64,000 bases of DNA from Stenotrophobium rhamnosiphilum (GTDB lineage: Bacteria; Pseudomonadota; Gammaproteobacteria; Nevskiales; Nevskiaceae), in the NCBI RefSeq assembly GCF_003052265.1, contig NZ_QANS01000001.1:496001-560000 (forward strand), written 5' to 3'. The notes under the pieces are model-generated. The model worked only from the letters and a program-made list of their open reading frames with translations. It was not told the origin of the DNA and did no database searches. This document shows positions 26,475 through 36,215 of this stretch, piece after piece (position 1 is the first letter of the stretch; the number at the start of each line of letters is the position of its first letter). Both the position numbers and the translations under genes were made by a program.

Positions 26475-26573
26475 ATGGATGCTTTCAAAACCAGCAAAGC
26501 AGTGCTTTTGACCGCACTGTTGATCGGTGCCAGTGTCAGCATGGTGGCTTGCGGCAAGGAAGAAATCTGTTGA
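26475..26573 (+). CDS. Very small lipoprotein, possibly truncated
   Basis: A 32-codon frame begins with a good ribosome-binding site (GGAG, six bases before the ATG). It encodes MDAFKTSKAVLLTALLIG followed by a lipobox (SMVACG) and only KEEIC before the stop. This could be an entericidin-like mini-lipoprotein. Alternatively it is the signal-peptide remnant of a longer lipoprotein whose body was lost at the junction near 26573, where a foreign AT-rich KAP gene also breaks off. The second reading is favoured because two genes end at the same point. Confidence 0.55.
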   Translation: MDAFKTSKAVLLTALLIGASVSMVACGKEEIC

Positions 26574-27492
26574 AATTTGGGAGTGGTAAGCGGCAGTCAA
26601 GATCAAAAAATCGTCTTAAGTAACTATGGCTATCAAATTCGGATCCGTAAACTACTCTTATGGATTCTCGAAGTTGAGTTAGGTTTGTGGAGACAATGAA
26701 GCAAATATGCTTCATTCCAAATATGTGCTTAATTTCTTCAAGCAACTGAATGGAGTAAGAGGGTCTGCATCTGTCTACTTCATCAACGAAGACAAATAGT
26801 GGCAATTTCAAGTCGGTTTGATCGTTTAATATTCCAAGTAGATCAACGATTCCGCCCCTGAAAATTTTAATGGCTTCTAATCTTGCTGAGTGTTCGTCCA
26901 GCATGTGTTTAAACAACTCATCTAGGCCACTTTCAGTCGTTTGAACTGCCGCATCTATGGCGTTTTTAGCAATATCGTTTGGGGTTTCTGCATTATTTGC
27001 GACAGCAGTTACGATTTCTTCTACTGCAATGCCTGTGGTTTTCTTAATCAAGCTGGTCGCAAGCACCTTGGCTGCTGGCAAAACTGCTTTTCGAAACCCG
27101 TGCATTGCAGATTGCAGAGCGGCTTCTGCAGATTTCTTAATCTGTTTGGATTTGGGTAATTTCTGGGTTTGCTCATCAAGAGCAGCCTTCATGCACGCCA
27201 TTAATGCTGTTGCGCCTTCCGAACCAAGATCGTTCTGCCACGCGTCAAAAAGTACTACTGGGTATCCTTGATTTTTTAAATCTTGAAGCCAGCGTGTTAC
27301 GAAAAAAGTTTTACCTGTCCCCCATTCCGCATCGAGCGCTATTGTTAATCCTGCGCCCCGCAAGGCGCTTTCTTGAGATTGTTCAATCAGTAGTTTTTGA
27401 AGGAATAATGCGTAGCCCTCTCTATCCAGAACATCATCGCTCCAAACGCTTTGGCTATCGGCCATCTCTGAGTCTTCTGAGCTTCTATTCAT
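26536..27492 (-). pseudogene. KAP-family P-loop NTPase, 3'-truncated
   Basis: From the ATG at 27492 (GGAA nine bases upstream) the frame encodes 318 residues. Walker A is AEWGTGKTFF, Walker B LFVFVDEVDRC, and the long insertion between them with hydrophobic helices is typical of KAP NTPases; STNLTQL and the SHSYLRRFFDLDC segment follow. KAP proteins normally continue for a few hundred more residues, but here the frame runs into the antisense of a tiny lipoprotein gene and ends with a meaningless tail (RFLPCRKPPC). Some KAP proteins act in phage defence. The gene is AT-rich and isolated, so it is probably an acquired and broken remnant. Confidence 0.75.
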
Positions 27493-27640
27493 TGAATTAT
27501 TCCGGAAGTGATACGGTACTTTCAGAGTTGCTGCCGCTTGATAAGAAAAATCAAACAGATTTAGGTCCAAATGAGTGAGTCGACTTTATCTATATTCATT
27601 AATTTCGCAAAGTATGCTGTCTCTAGCTGAATCGATCCCT

Positions 27641-27677
27641 GTAATAACAAAGCCCGCTTTCGCGGGCTTTGTTGTTA
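27641..27677 (-). terminator. Strong rho-independent terminator of icmF
   Basis: A 17-base stem with one G-T pair (GTAATAACAAAGCCCGC with its partner) and a TTTC loop, 13 bases past the icmF stop. The core is the same hairpin as at 17890 and 19317. Confidence 0.8.
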
Positions 27678-27689
27678 CAGCAATAACAC

Positions 27690-30600
27690 TTACATATTCC
27701 GTCGATACTGCCCGCCCACCTCAAACAAGGCATGGGTAATCTGCCCCAGCGAGCAAACCCGCGCCGCGTTCATCAGTTCAGCAAAGATATTGCTGTTGTT
27801 GATGCAAGCTTCCTTGAGCTTGGCCAATGCAGCCGGTGCCTTGTCTTTGTTGCGATCGTGGAAGGAGGCGAGGCGAGTGAGCTGGTCTTGCTTCTCATCG
27901 TCTGACGAACGTGCCAGCTCAATCGTGGTGGCTTCGTGCTTGTCGCCGTTTGGATTGAGGAAGGTGTTGACGCCGATGATGGGCAGCGAGCCGTCGTGTT
28001 TCTTGTGCTCGTAGTGCATGGACTCTTCTTGAATGCGTCCACGCTGGTAGCCGGTTTCCATTGCGCCGAGTACGCCGCCACGTTCGCTGATGCGCTCGAA
28101 TTCCTTGAGCACGGCTTCTTCAACGAGGTCGGTGAGTTCGTCGAACAGGAATGCGCCCTGGTTCGGGTTCTCGTTCTTGGCCACGCCCCATTCGTTGTTG
28201 ATGATGAGCTGGATCGCCAGTGCGCGGCGCACAGATTCCGTGGTCGGGGTGGTGATGGCTTCGTCGTAAGCGTTGGTGTGCAGGCTGTTGCAGTTGTCGT
28301 AGATCGCGATCAGTGCTTGCAGCGTGGTGCGGATATCGTTGAAGTCGATTTCCTGCGCGTGCAGTGAGCGGCCGGAGGTTTGGATGTGGTACTTCAACAT
28401 CTGGCTGCGTGCGTTGGCGCCGTACTTTTCCTTCATCGCCACGGCCCAGATGCGGCGCGCGACGCGACCCATTACGGAGTATTCCGGATCCATGCCGTTG
28501 CTGAAGAAGAAGCTGAGGTTGGGCGCGAAGTCGTCGATCTTCATGCCGCGTGCCAGATACGCTTCTACGAAGGTAAATCCATTCGAGAGCGTGAAGGCGA
28601 GCTGGCTGATTGGGTTCGCACCGGCTTCGGCGATGTGATAACCGCTGATGCTCACCGAGTAGAAGTTGCGAACGTTGTTCTCAATGAAGAACTGCTGAAT
28701 GTCGCCCATGCACTTGAGCGCGAATTCCGTTGAGAAGATGCAGGTGTTCTGGCCCTGGTCTTCCTTGAGGATGTCGGCCTGCACGGTGCCGCGCACGGTG
28801 GCGAGGGTGCGAGTCTTGATCTCTTCGTATTCTTTGGCGTTGGCTTGGCGGCCGTGTTTCTTTTCGAACTCGCTGGCCTGCTGATCAATCGCGGCGTTGA
28901 AGTACAGCGCGAGAATCGTTGGTGCCGGACCGTTGATGGTCATGGACACGGATGTCGTCGGCGCGCAGAGATCAAAGCCAGCGTAGAGCTGCTTCATGTC
29001 ATCGAGCGTTGCGATGCTGACGCCGCTGTTGCCGACCTTGCCGTAGATGTCTGGGCGTGGTGCTGGGTCTTCGCCGTAGAGCGTCACGGAGTCGAACGCG
29101 GTGGAGAGGCGATGCGCGGGCATGCCTTTCGACACGAGGTGGAAGCGCGCGTTGGTACGTGCGGGGCCGCCTTCGCCAGCGAACATACGCGTTGGGTCTT
29201 CGCCTTCGCGCTTGAAGGGGAACACGCCTGCGGTGTACGGGAAGTAGCCGGGCAGGTTTTCCAGTAATAACCACTTCAGCAAATCACCTTCGTCGCTGAA
29301 CTTGGGCAGCGCAACACGAGGAATCTTGGTGCCGCTGAGTGAGAGGCGGTTGAGCGGCGTGCGGAATTCTTTGTCGCGAACCGTGTAGACAAATTCATCG
29401 CCCGAGTAGGACGCACGCACGGCTGGCCAGTCGTGCAGTGCTTTCTTCGACTCTGCAGTGAGGTGGTCCATGCGCTTGTGCATTTCGGTTTTGAGATCTT
29501 CAACCGGATGCGCGCTGTGTTCCATCATGCGGATGGTTTCACGTAGGTGCTGGCGCTCACGTGCGAGCTGGGCCTGATGCTCAGCGCGTTTGCGATAGCC
29601 GCGTGCGGCGTCGGAGATTTCTGCGAGATAACGTGCACGTGAACCAGGCACGATCTGGCGTGCGCTGGTGGAATGCTTTTCTTGCGGCTTGGCGAGCAGG
29701 CCTTCGCTGAGCTTGAGGCCTTTGGCGGCGAGCTGTTCACGCAGGCCGTGATAGAGCGCGGTGACGCCGTTGTCGTTGAAGCGCGCAGCGATGGTGCCGA
29801 ACACCGGCATCTCGTGCGGCATCTTGCTCCACGCGCCTTTGTTGCGCTGAACCTGTTTGCTGACATCACGCACGGCGTCTTCTGCACCGCGGCGGTCGAA
29901 TTTGTTGACAGCGACGATGTCGGCGAAATCCAGCATGTCGATTTTTTCGAGCTGGCTAGCGGCGCCGAATTCTGGCGTCATCACGTAGAGCGAGACGTCA
30001 GCGTGTTCAACAACCGCTGCGTCGCCCTGACCGATACCGGCGGTTTCCGCGAAGATCAGATCGAAGCCTGCAGCCTTACATGCGGCGATGGCGCCAGGCA
30101 GGGCAGGAGAGATTTCCATGCCGCCTTCGCGCGTGGCGAGTGAGCGGAAGAAGATGTTGGGGTGATTGATCGCATTCATGCGGATGCGGTCACCGAGCAG
30201 AGCGCCGCCCGATTTACGACGTGAAGGATCGACCGCGATGATGGCGATCTTGAGCTGGTCGTTCTGGTCGAGGCGGAAGCGACGGATGAGTTCGTCGCTG
30301 ACGGATGATTTACCTGCGCCGCCAGTGCCGGTGATGCCGAGTACGGGTGCGGTGCGTGCAGCGCCAGCTTTGTTCACTTTCTCCATCTGTGCGGTGGAGA
30401 GCTTGCCGGCTTCGATCAGCGTGATGAGGCGGGCGAGTGAGCGGCGGTCGCCGAGCTGGGTTTTGGTGAGCAGGTCTTCTGCCTTGCCTTCGAGCGTGTG
30501 CGAGGCGCGATCAACCATGTCTTTGATCATGCCTTCGAGGCCGAGCTTCTGGCCGTCTTGTGGCGAGTAGATGCGGCCGACGCCGTAGTCGTGCAGTTCT

Positions 30601-30980
30601 TTGATTTCTTCCGGCACGATCACGCCGCCGCCGCCGCCGAAGATTTTGATGTTTTCGCCGCCGCGCTCTTTGAGCATGTCGACCATGTATTTGAAGTACT
30701 CAACATGGCCGCCCTGGTAGCTGCTCAGCGCGATGGCGTGGGCGTCTTCCTGTAATGCTGCGGTGACGACGTCTTCCACGCTGCGGTTGTGGCCGAGGTG
30801 AATCACTTCTGCGCCAAGCTGCTGGATGATGCGGCGCATGATGTTGATGGCGGCATCGTGGCCGTCGAACAGCGAAGCGGCGGTGATGAAACGCAGCGGT
30901 TTGCGTTCAGGCGCGGGCAGGTTCTGGGCGGTAGCGGTTTCGTTGCTCATGGGGGCACTTTTGTAGGGAATTCTAGACAT
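27690..30980 (-). CDS. icmF: Fused isobutyryl-CoA mutase IcmF
   Basis: IcmF joins in one chain the B12-binding domain, a MeaB-like G-protein chaperone and the acyl-CoA mutase barrel. This 1096-residue copy has the cobalamin motif DGHDAA (about residue 40), the P-loop GTGGAGKSS (about 220), and a C-terminal mutase domain with [12 protein letters not shown] and [10 protein letters not shown]. It interconverts isobutyryl-CoA and butyryl-CoA, and some members act on isovaleryl/pivalyl-CoA. An internal ATG ten codons in (30950, MSNETATAQ) is an equally good start. It is divergent from an AraC-type regulator that may control it. It ends in a strong terminator. Confidence 0.96.
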   Translation of the reverse strand: MSRIPYKSAPMSNETATAQNLPAPERKPLRFITAASLFDGHDAAINIMRRIIQQLGAEVIHLGHNRSVEDVVTAALQEDAHAIALSSYQGGHVEYFKYMVDMLKERGGENIKIFGGGGGVIVPEEIKELHDYGVGRIYSPQDGQKLGLEGMIKDMVDRASHTLEGKAEDLLTKTQLGDRRSLARLITLIEAGKLSTAQMEKVNKAGAARTAPVLGITGTGGAGKSSVSDELIRRFRLDQNDQLKIAIIAVDPSRRKSGGALLGDRIRMNAINHPNIFFRSLATREGGMEISPALPGAIAACKAAGFDLIFAETAGIGQGDAAVVEHADVSLYVMTPEFGAASQLEKIDMLDFADIVAVNKFDRRGAEDAVRDVSKQVQRNKGAWSKMPHEMPVFGTIAARFNDNGVTALYHGLREQLAAKGLKLSEGLLAKPQEKHSTSARQIVPGSRARYLAEISDAARGYRKRAEHQAQLARERQHLRETIRMMEHSAHPVEDLKTEMHKRMDHLTAESKKALHDWPAVRASYSGDEFVYTVRDKEFRTPLNRLSLSGTKIPRVALPKFSDEGDLLKWLLLENLPGYFPYTAGVFPFKREGEDPTRMFAGEGGPARTNARFHLVSKGMPAHRLSTAFDSVTLYGEDPAPRPDIYGKVGNSGVSIATLDDMKQLYAGFDLCAPTTSVSMTINGPAPTILALYFNAAIDQQASEFEKKHGRQANAKEYEEIKTRTLATVRGTVQADILKEDQGQNTCIFSTEFALKCMGDIQQFFIENNVRNFYSVSISGYHIAEAGANPISQLAFTLSNGFTFVEAYLARGMKIDDFAPNLSFFFSNGMDPEYSVMGRVARRIWAVAMKEKYGANARSQMLKYHIQTSGRSLHAQEIDFNDIRTTLQALIAIYDNCNSLHTNAYDEAITTPTTESVRRALAIQLIINNEWGVAKNENPNQGAFLFDELTDLVEEAVLKEFERISERGGVLGAMETGYQRGRIQEESMHYEHKKHDGSLPIIGVNTFLNPNGDKHEATTIELARSSDDEKQDQLTRLASFHDRNKDKAPAALAKLKEACINNSNIFAELMNAARVCSLGQITHALFEVGGQYRRNM

Positions 30981-31086
30981 CGGCAGGTTAAAGCACAGGG
31001 CTGTTTTGGACGATGCCTAAAACTGCCGTATGCTGTGACAGAATTTGCCATGTTTAGGCCAAAAAGTCGTACTCCATAGAGGGTAG

Positions 31087-32124
31087 ATGCCAAAAACAGT
31101 CCCCGCTAAATCTGTGACGGAAAAGGGAACAATCGCCATGGCGTTCGTCCGCCAGGCGCTAGGTTCTCTGGAGCGTCGTGGCTTCGATACGGCGCCGGTG
31201 CTGCAAAAGGCGGGAATTTCAGCCGCGGCGCTGGATTCTGACCGCGCCCGAGTCAGTGCTGACGCCTTCGGCACCCTCTGGCTGACGATTGCCGAAACCC
31301 TCGATGACGAACTGTTTGGTCTCGACACCCGACCGATGAAAGTCGGTAGCTTCGCCACGCTCTGCCACCTGATGCTGCACACGCCAACTTTGCGTGAGGC
31401 ACTGATTCGCGGTGCACGCCTGATCAATCTGCTGATTGAAGACACACGGCTTGAGTTGGAGCTGGATGGAACGGAGGCGGTGATTCGCTTCGTCGACACC
31501 GGTGCCTTGCCACTGGAACGCCGCATCTTCGCTCACGAGACTTTGTTCGTGATGCTGCACGGCCTCATGTGCTGGCTAGTGCGGCGACGCATCAGCATTC
31601 ACAAGGCTTACTTCTCATATGCGCAGCCAGCGTGGTTTCGTGAGTACGAACATATCGTCGGCGATGATCTGACGTTCGCTTCTTCCGAAACACGTTTTGA
31701 ATTTGCCGCGGTTGATCTTTCAACAGCCGTTGTACAAACCGAACGCTCCTCACGCGAGTTCCTAAAAGACGCGCCACATAACTTCATCGTCAAATATCGC
31801 AATCCCAAGAGTGTGTCGGTGCAAGTGCGCCGCTTGCTACGCGATACCGCGCCAGAAGATTGGTTAACGTTTGAAGGATTGGCAGAGCATTTGAATTTGC
31901 ATCCGACGGCGTTGCGTCGGCGATTGGAAGAAGAGGGTTCCTCCTATCGTGCTGAGATGAATGCACGGCGCTGTGACTTGGCCTTGGAACAACTCGCCGA
32001 TCCCAAACGCAGCGTGCTCTCCATCGCACAATCTCTCGGCTTCGCCGAAGCCAGCGCGTTTCATCGCGCGTTTCGGCAGTGGACGGGCCAGAGCCCGGGG
32101 CGTTATCGGCGCGATGCAAAGTAG
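31087..32124 (+). CDS. AraC-family regulator with OruR/ArgR-like N-terminal domain
   Basis: This 345-residue regulator has an N-terminal ligand domain of the arabinose-binding-like type (about residues 25-210: DELFGLDTRPMKVGSF, CHLMLHTPTLREALIRG) and a C-terminal AraC double HTH (about 245-340: LNLHPTALRRRLEEEGSSY, then SIAQSLGFAEASAFHRAFRQWTG). It is divergent from icmF with about 100 bases between, so it is a candidate activator of icmF in response to an acyl-CoA or fatty acid signal; this is inference from position. GAGGG precedes the ATG. Confidence 0.9.
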   Translation: MPKTVPAKSVTEKGTIAMAFVRQALGSLERRGFDTAPVLQKAGISAAALDSDRARVSADAFGTLWLTIAETLDDELFGLDTRPMKVGSFATLCHLMLHTPTLREALIRGARLINLLIEDTRLELELDGTEAVIRFVDTGALPLERRIFAHETLFVMLHGLMCWLVRRRISIHKAYFSYAQPAWFREYEHIVGDDLTFASSETRFEFAAVDLSTAVVQTERSSREFLKDAPHNFIVKYRNPKSVSVQVRRLLRDTAPEDWLTFEGLAEHLNLHPTALRRRLEEEGSSYRAEMNARRCDLALEQLADPKRSVLSIAQSLGFAEASAFHRAFRQWTGQSPGRYRRDAK

Positions 32125-32200
32125 GCGGTTAAATGTGCTCTTCACTTGCCCTATAAGTTTGGGTTATTTTAGTTAAGCACTCTTACTTGATAACTAAATT

Positions 32201-32818
32201 ATGAAAAAAGTATTGGTCTTACTGCCGATGATTTTAATTACATCTGCATGCAATCAAAAATATGTACAGCCTAGTGGAGCGGGAACCGCCACACTTCAAA
32301 TTGTTACAACCAGTTATTTAAAGCGTATGTGGGTAGTTAACTACCCCGGTGTAGTCAGTGGCTATAAATGTTCAGATTCTCCAAGGCAGGTAATTGCGAT
32401 CCTCAACAATGACTCAGCTAACGGGAAATTCTCCGACAATGGGGAAGATAGAAATTCCGTAGTAATAAATATTCCTGCGGATGGAACCCCATTTCGAATT
32501 GGTGTTCCTTTAGTTCAGCCGGGCGCGGTGACAGGAAGTCCATACGGATATGGAACGGTGGCGGTGAATTACAGCTTTTGCGTGGCACATGCGTCTTTCA
32601 AGCCTATGCCAGGACAATTTTATGTGGCGCAACATGCCATTTATGGCGGCTCATGTTCGATACAAATATTTTCAGCAAACTCAGCATTCCAAGCCACGGG
32701 AATTGATCCCACAGCTAAAGAACTAGATGCATGCTGGGATGCCGACAGTGGTGCCGGACCAGAGAACCACTACAAGGATCGTTATGAAAGAAAACAACAG
32801 AATAGTGTGGTGAGGTAG
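32201..32818 (+). CDS. AT-rich lipoprotein of unknown function
   Basis: This 205-residue protein has a signal peptide and lipobox (MILITSACN, cysteine at residue 17). The mature part is rich in Gly, Tyr and Ser with five more cysteines (KCSDSP, YSFCVAH, GGSCSIQ, DACWD), resembling in style the N-terminal domain of the lipoprotein at 17926 (both mention a 'GQFY/ETYY...' strand followed by a Cys-containing strand). I do not recognise the family. The gene is clearly AT-richer than its neighbours. Its stop codon TAG is part of the GTAG end of the adjacent repeat, so the C-terminus may have been reset by repeat insertion. Confidence 0.68.
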   Translation: MKKVLVLLPMILITSACNQKYVQPSGAGTATLQIVTTSYLKRMWVVNYPGVVSGYKCSDSPRQVIAILNNDSANGKFSDNGEDRNSVVINIPADGTPFRIGVPLVQPGAVTGSPYGYGTVAVNYSFCVAHASFKPMPGQFYVAQHAIYGGSCSIQIFSANSAFQATGIDPTAKELDACWDADSGAGPENHYKDRYERKQQNSVVR

Positions 32819-32881
32819 CCCGGGTGCAACCCGGGTTCTTGTTTGTTAATGGTGGAGTTCCCCGGGTTTCACCCGGGCTAC
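32815..32881. repeat. GTAG palindromic repeat, family B (complete)
   Basis: GTAGCCCGGGTGCAACCCGGG and CCCGGGTTTCACCCGGGCTAC are two inverted hairpin units, the complete form of the element at 21698. Its first TAG is the stop codon of the preceding lipoprotein gene. Confidence 0.8.
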
Positions 32882-32907
32882 GGATTCCTTTAGCTCTTCG
32901 ATAGCGG

Positions 32908-32995
32908 TGTCATTCCGACGCGCAGCGAGGAATCTTGCTGTTGGCATGCAAAGCAAAGCGTTACAGCAAGATCCCTCACTGCGTTCGGGATGACA
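32908..32995. repeat. Long imperfect inverted repeat (TGTCATTCC...GGGATGACA)
   Basis: The outer arms TGTCATTCC and GGGATGACA are followed inward by AGCGAGGAATCTTGCTGT and ACAGCAAGATCCCTCACTG. It is a MITE-like or REP-like palindrome with no coding capacity. It lies next to the family B GTAG repeat. Confidence 0.65.
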
Positions 32996-33002
32996 GAAAT
33001 TA

Positions 33003-33029
33003 AAAAGCGACCCGAAGGTCGCCTTTTTT
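33003..33029 (-). terminator. Rho-independent terminator (GGCGACC stem)
   Basis: GCGACC-CGAA-GGTCGC flanked by A-run and T-run, overlapping the stop of the YgiW-like gene. The same hairpin recurs at 33497 and 36216. Confidence 0.8.
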
Positions 33030-33396
33030 AATTCATCACTACCAGTTGATCAACATCAATCTCCGGACTTTCCATGAAATCCTTTTCTACTTCGCCGCGA
33101 ATCTGCACACGCGTTTTTTCGCTGATGGCTGTGGCGGGGAAATGCTTTTGATCAATCTCGACGCGGATTTCTTTTTTGCCGTCGGAGAAGATGTACTTTT
33201 CTTTGCCCACCTTGCGGATTAAATAGCCTTCAAGAACGACGGGCATATCTTCAACTGGATTCTTGGTGACTTCATCAATCGATTTGTACGTTGCAGACGA
33301 TGAAGGGCCGATGTATTGCGCTGTTGCGGCGGATGCGAATGTGGTCAGGCCGGTGACGAGCATGCTGGCGGCGAGTGTTGGGGAAATTCTGTTCAT
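33028..33396 (-). CDS. YgiW/YdeI-family stress-tolerance OB-fold protein
   Basis: This 122-residue exported protein has a signal peptide (to about residue 26, ASAATAQ) and a bacterial OB-fold (BOF) domain: VLEGYLIRKVGKEKYIFSDGKKEIRVEID then an RVQIRGEVEKDF strand. Family members YgiW and YdeI are periplasmic proteins linked to resistance to oxidative and antimicrobial-peptide stress. A GGAG ribosome-binding site lies eight bases before the ATG. The gene is single, with a terminator directly after it. Confidence 0.9.
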   Translation of the reverse strand: MNRISPTLAASMLVTGLTTFASAATAQYIGPSSSATYKSIDEVTKNPVEDMPVVLEGYLIRKVGKEKYIFSDGKKEIRVEIDQKHFPATAISEKTRVQIRGEVEKDFMESPEIDVDQLVVMN

Positions 33397-33496
33397 GAGA
33401 AAAATCTCCAGTCAGTAGTTGAAGGCGTAAAGGATGGTACTTGCCGTGTTGGACTGAACGATTGGACAAGAATGCCCATGCCGATTTCATCTGCAA

Positions 33497-33530
33497 TAAA
33501 AAAGGCGACCCGAAGGTCGCCTTTTTGTTT
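33497..33530 (-). terminator. Rho-independent terminator (AAGGCGACC stem)
   Basis: AAAAAAGGCGACC-CGA-AGGTCGCCTTTTT, 12 bases beyond the stop of the leftward DUF6351 gene. It is nearly identical to the hairpins at 33003 and 36216. Confidence 0.8.
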
Positions 33531-33541
33531 TACGGACTACA

Positions 33542-35992
33542 TTAATTTGAACGCGCGACTCTCCAGCGGAGTCCATAAGGCTCCACACGTTTCTCGCCAC
33601 CAAAGCTTGGCCACAACATGCTCTTTTCGGTAAAGCCGACGGAAGACTTGGTGTAGTCGCAAACGCCTTGTGGATAGAGCGTGCGCAGTTTGTTGAGTTG
33701 AGCTTCGGTGATGCCAGCGGGGTAGTCACTTGCATTGATTGGCTTGAGTTGGCATTTGATGACGTCATCGGTCAGCGGCATGCCTGCGGCCATGCGTGGT
33801 GTGCCGGGAACGGGCAACAAGGTTTGGCACGGACCGATTGGTGAGTTCGGTGTGTCGAACTCTTCTGGAACATCAACGCGCAGTGGAATCACAACGCCCG
33901 GTAAACCTGCTGATGGGAGCAATGGCGCTTGAATGCCGAGTGGGCCGAGCAATGCGTTAGGCAATTCCAAGCGACCGCCGAGTGTGCCAATGACGCAGCG
34001 ATCTTGTGCATCAGATGGGCGCGCGGCTTGAACTGAGGCGATGCGATTTTCTGACGTTGGGTTATGCATTGCTGCAATCCATTTATCCATCGCGGAAAAT
34101 GCATCAGGCTGCGTCAGCACACCGCGCCACATGCTTTGCGTAAGGCCTGAACTCGGCACAGTGTCTTGCCCCGTGTATTTGCGCAGACGTGCACGCACGG
34201 TGAATGGGCGGATGGATTCGTGAATGTTCAGCACTGGAATCAAATCGAGATAGGGTGCGAGATCCATCACTGGTGTTTCAGCGATTGCACCGCGGCCAAT
34301 CACTTGGCCTGCGCGATGAGCGAGTTCAGCAACATCGGCGCCCATATCCATGCGCTCAGAGATGTAGTCACCATCAATGCCGAAGCCGCCGATGTTTTGA
34401 TTGAGATCAATGAATTCATCGGTGCTGATGGTGCCCGCGTTAAGTGCGGCGAGGCCGTATTGAATGCCGATGTTGTCCATCGGGCGACGTGCGAAACCGG
34501 TTTTGGGATCGCGGCCCCAGATATTCACCTGTGCATCTTGAACGGTGCAGCGCACGCCTTTCTTGGTTTCTTTGTTGTAACGCATCGCCTCGGGGACAGC
34601 GCTGGCGCAGCCTTTGGTTGGATCAATTACGTCGAGGAAGGCGGTGACCCAGCTGGCGCAGATGCTGTTGAGCGCGGGCGAGTTATCGGGCGTAAGTGCA
34701 TCGGTGGTGATTAGATGTCCATTGACTGCGGCTTGCTTGAAGCCTGTCCAGTTTGAACGCGTGCTGTAGTAGTGATTGAGCAGGCCGCAATCGACAACAG
34801 TCATCGCAGTGCTGGCAACGTCTGCGAAAGTTGCGGTGGGCATCGCGCCGGTGAGTAGGCCCGGTGCGTTGTTGATTGCGTTGTATTGCTGAAGCGCTGC
34901 GCCTGAACCGTTGGTGCCGATCACATCGTCAATTAAACCGTACTGCTCGGTGATGTGTTCTTTGATCATCATCGCGGTTTCGATGCTCAGCATCGGATTG
35001 CAGTTAACGCCGTAAGCACTCGCAGTCGAGTGAACGATGACATCGCCTTTGCCCAGGCGTTGGTCAATGCCGACCAGATTGATGAGGATGCGATTGGTGT
35101 CGATGTTGCTGGGGTCTGGCAAGCCTGCCATCACGATGGTTGGGTCGTTGATGCCTTGGTGATAACCGGTGCCGCAAGATTCGCCGTAGGCGTAATACAC
35201 GCGGTGATTCCACGTGGGTGCGAATGGTTTGTCGCGACCACGTGCGTGCGGATCATCGAGCACCGAGATGCGCGCGATGCCACGATTGATCGTCGCGGAT
35301 TCCACGCGCACAACGAAGGGCACAGCGGCGCCATCTTTAGTGACCGTCGTCATCGCGTCTGCAGGATATGCGGCGTAAGGATCAGCCAGTTCGTTAAAGC
35401 CTTGCGTCAGCGATGAGCGATAGAACCACTGATAAACCGTTTTCACCGAACAGTTGTCATCAATTGGATCGCCAAGGCCCGCTTCTTTGGTTTCGCAAAT
35501 GAAGGGCTTTTGATGAGGGCCAGAAATGATCGGGCCAGTGATTGGATGGTTGCGCACCACGAGTGAAGCATTGCGTGTGCCGCTTGGGCCGGTGGCTGTT
35601 GCGCTGAGTGTGTTGGCGCCTTTTTTAAGACCGCTGACTAAGCCATTCCAATCGCCATTGCTTTGACGAGTGAAGACGCTGCTGACATCGGTGCCGTTGC
35701 GTTTCACACGCACAGTGTCGGCTGCATCAAGACCGCGAACGGCGAGCAACACGTCGCCGTCAGAGACGGTGTCGGGCAGCGTTGACAGCGTGATCAATTC
35801 AAACTGATGCGCGGCGAGTAGCGGCGTTTTCAGTGTGTGGAAGTCGGCATCAACTTCGCCGGCTCCGCCAGAACCTGAACCAGATTCTGTTGCGGGACTG
35901 CTGCGGCTGCACGAGATCATCGCGCTGCTGATGGCGCAGAGCGCCAAGACAGACAGCAAATTCTTCAGGCGTGAGTGGGCTCGCGCTTTCAT
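33542..35992 (-). CDS. Exported DUF6351-family lipoprotein
   Basis: From the ATG at 35992 (GAGGAG ribosome-binding site) this is an 816-residue protein. It has a signal peptide and lipobox (SAMISCS), a short Gly/Ser linker, an Ig-like beta domain (about 50-150, GLKKGANTLSATATGPSGTR) and a large alpha/beta domain. The turn GTNGSGAALQQ resembles a hydrolase nucleophile elbow, and HNPTSE and RCVIG segments follow. I associate the layout with DUF6351, whose function is unknown. Many cysteines suggest disulfides in the periplasm or outside the cell. A secreted esterase-like activity is possible but not shown. Confidence 0.72.
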   Translation of the reverse strand: MKARAHSRLKNLLSVLALCAISSAMISCSRSSPATESGSGSGGAGEVDADFHTLKTPLLAAHQFELITLSTLPDTVSDGDVLLAVRGLDAADTVRVKRNGTDVSSVFTRQSNGDWNGLVSGLKKGANTLSATATGPSGTRNASLVVRNHPITGPIISGPHQKPFICETKEAGLGDPIDDNCSVKTVYQWFYRSSLTQGFNELADPYAAYPADAMTTVTKDGAAVPFVVRVESATINRGIARISVLDDPHARGRDKPFAPTWNHRVYYAYGESCGTGYHQGINDPTIVMAGLPDPSNIDTNRILINLVGIDQRLGKGDVIVHSTASAYGVNCNPMLSIETAMMIKEHITEQYGLIDDVIGTNGSGAALQQYNAINNAPGLLTGAMPTATFADVASTAMTVVDCGLLNHYYSTRSNWTGFKQAAVNGHLITTDALTPDNSPALNSICASWVTAFLDVIDPTKGCASAVPEAMRYNKETKKGVRCTVQDAQVNIWGRDPKTGFARRPMDNIGIQYGLAALNAGTISTDEFIDLNQNIGGFGIDGDYISERMDMGADVAELAHRAGQVIGRGAIAETPVMDLAPYLDLIPVLNIHESIRPFTVRARLRKYTGQDTVPSSGLTQSMWRGVLTQPDAFSAMDKWIAAMHNPTSENRIASVQAARPSDAQDRCVIGTLGGRLELPNALLGPLGIQAPLLPSAGLPGVVIPLRVDVPEEFDTPNSPIGPCQTLLPVPGTPRMAAGMPLTDDVIKCQLKPINASDYPAGITEAQLNKLRTLYPQGVCDYTKSSVGFTEKSMLWPSFGGEKRVEPYGLRWRVARSN

Positions 35993-36134
35993 GGTGTTTC
36001 TCCTCAAAATAAAACTAGATGCGCTCAGCCACTTACGTTGAGGGCTGAGCTTTATGTTTTGTGTGGCCAGTATGCGCGTGGAGTGAGGGGTGGGGCGATA
36101 GTAAATATCGTTGCAATACCAACGTAAAAGGCCT

Positions 36135-36188
36135 GTAGGAGCGCCTCTTAGGCGCGATAGAGCCATCGCGCCTAAGAGGCGCTCCTAC
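36135..36188. repeat. GTAG palindromic repeat, family D (GTAGGAGCGCC)
   Basis: A near-perfect palindrome: GTAGGAGCGCCTCTTAGGCG is mirrored by CGCCTAAGAGGCGCTCCTAC. It has the same GTAG/CTAC ends as the other families but an unrelated core. Confidence 0.82.
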
Positions 36189-36215
36189 GCTTGTTCTGCA
36201 AAAGTGTTCATGCAC

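Noticed and set aside
26536-27492. Intact KAP-type phage defence gene
   Set aside because: The C-terminal part is missing and the final residues come from antisense of another gene.
30981-31086. Cobalamin riboswitch in front of icmF
   Set aside because: The spacer to the divergent regulator is only about 106 bases and shows no B12-box-like sequence or complex fold.
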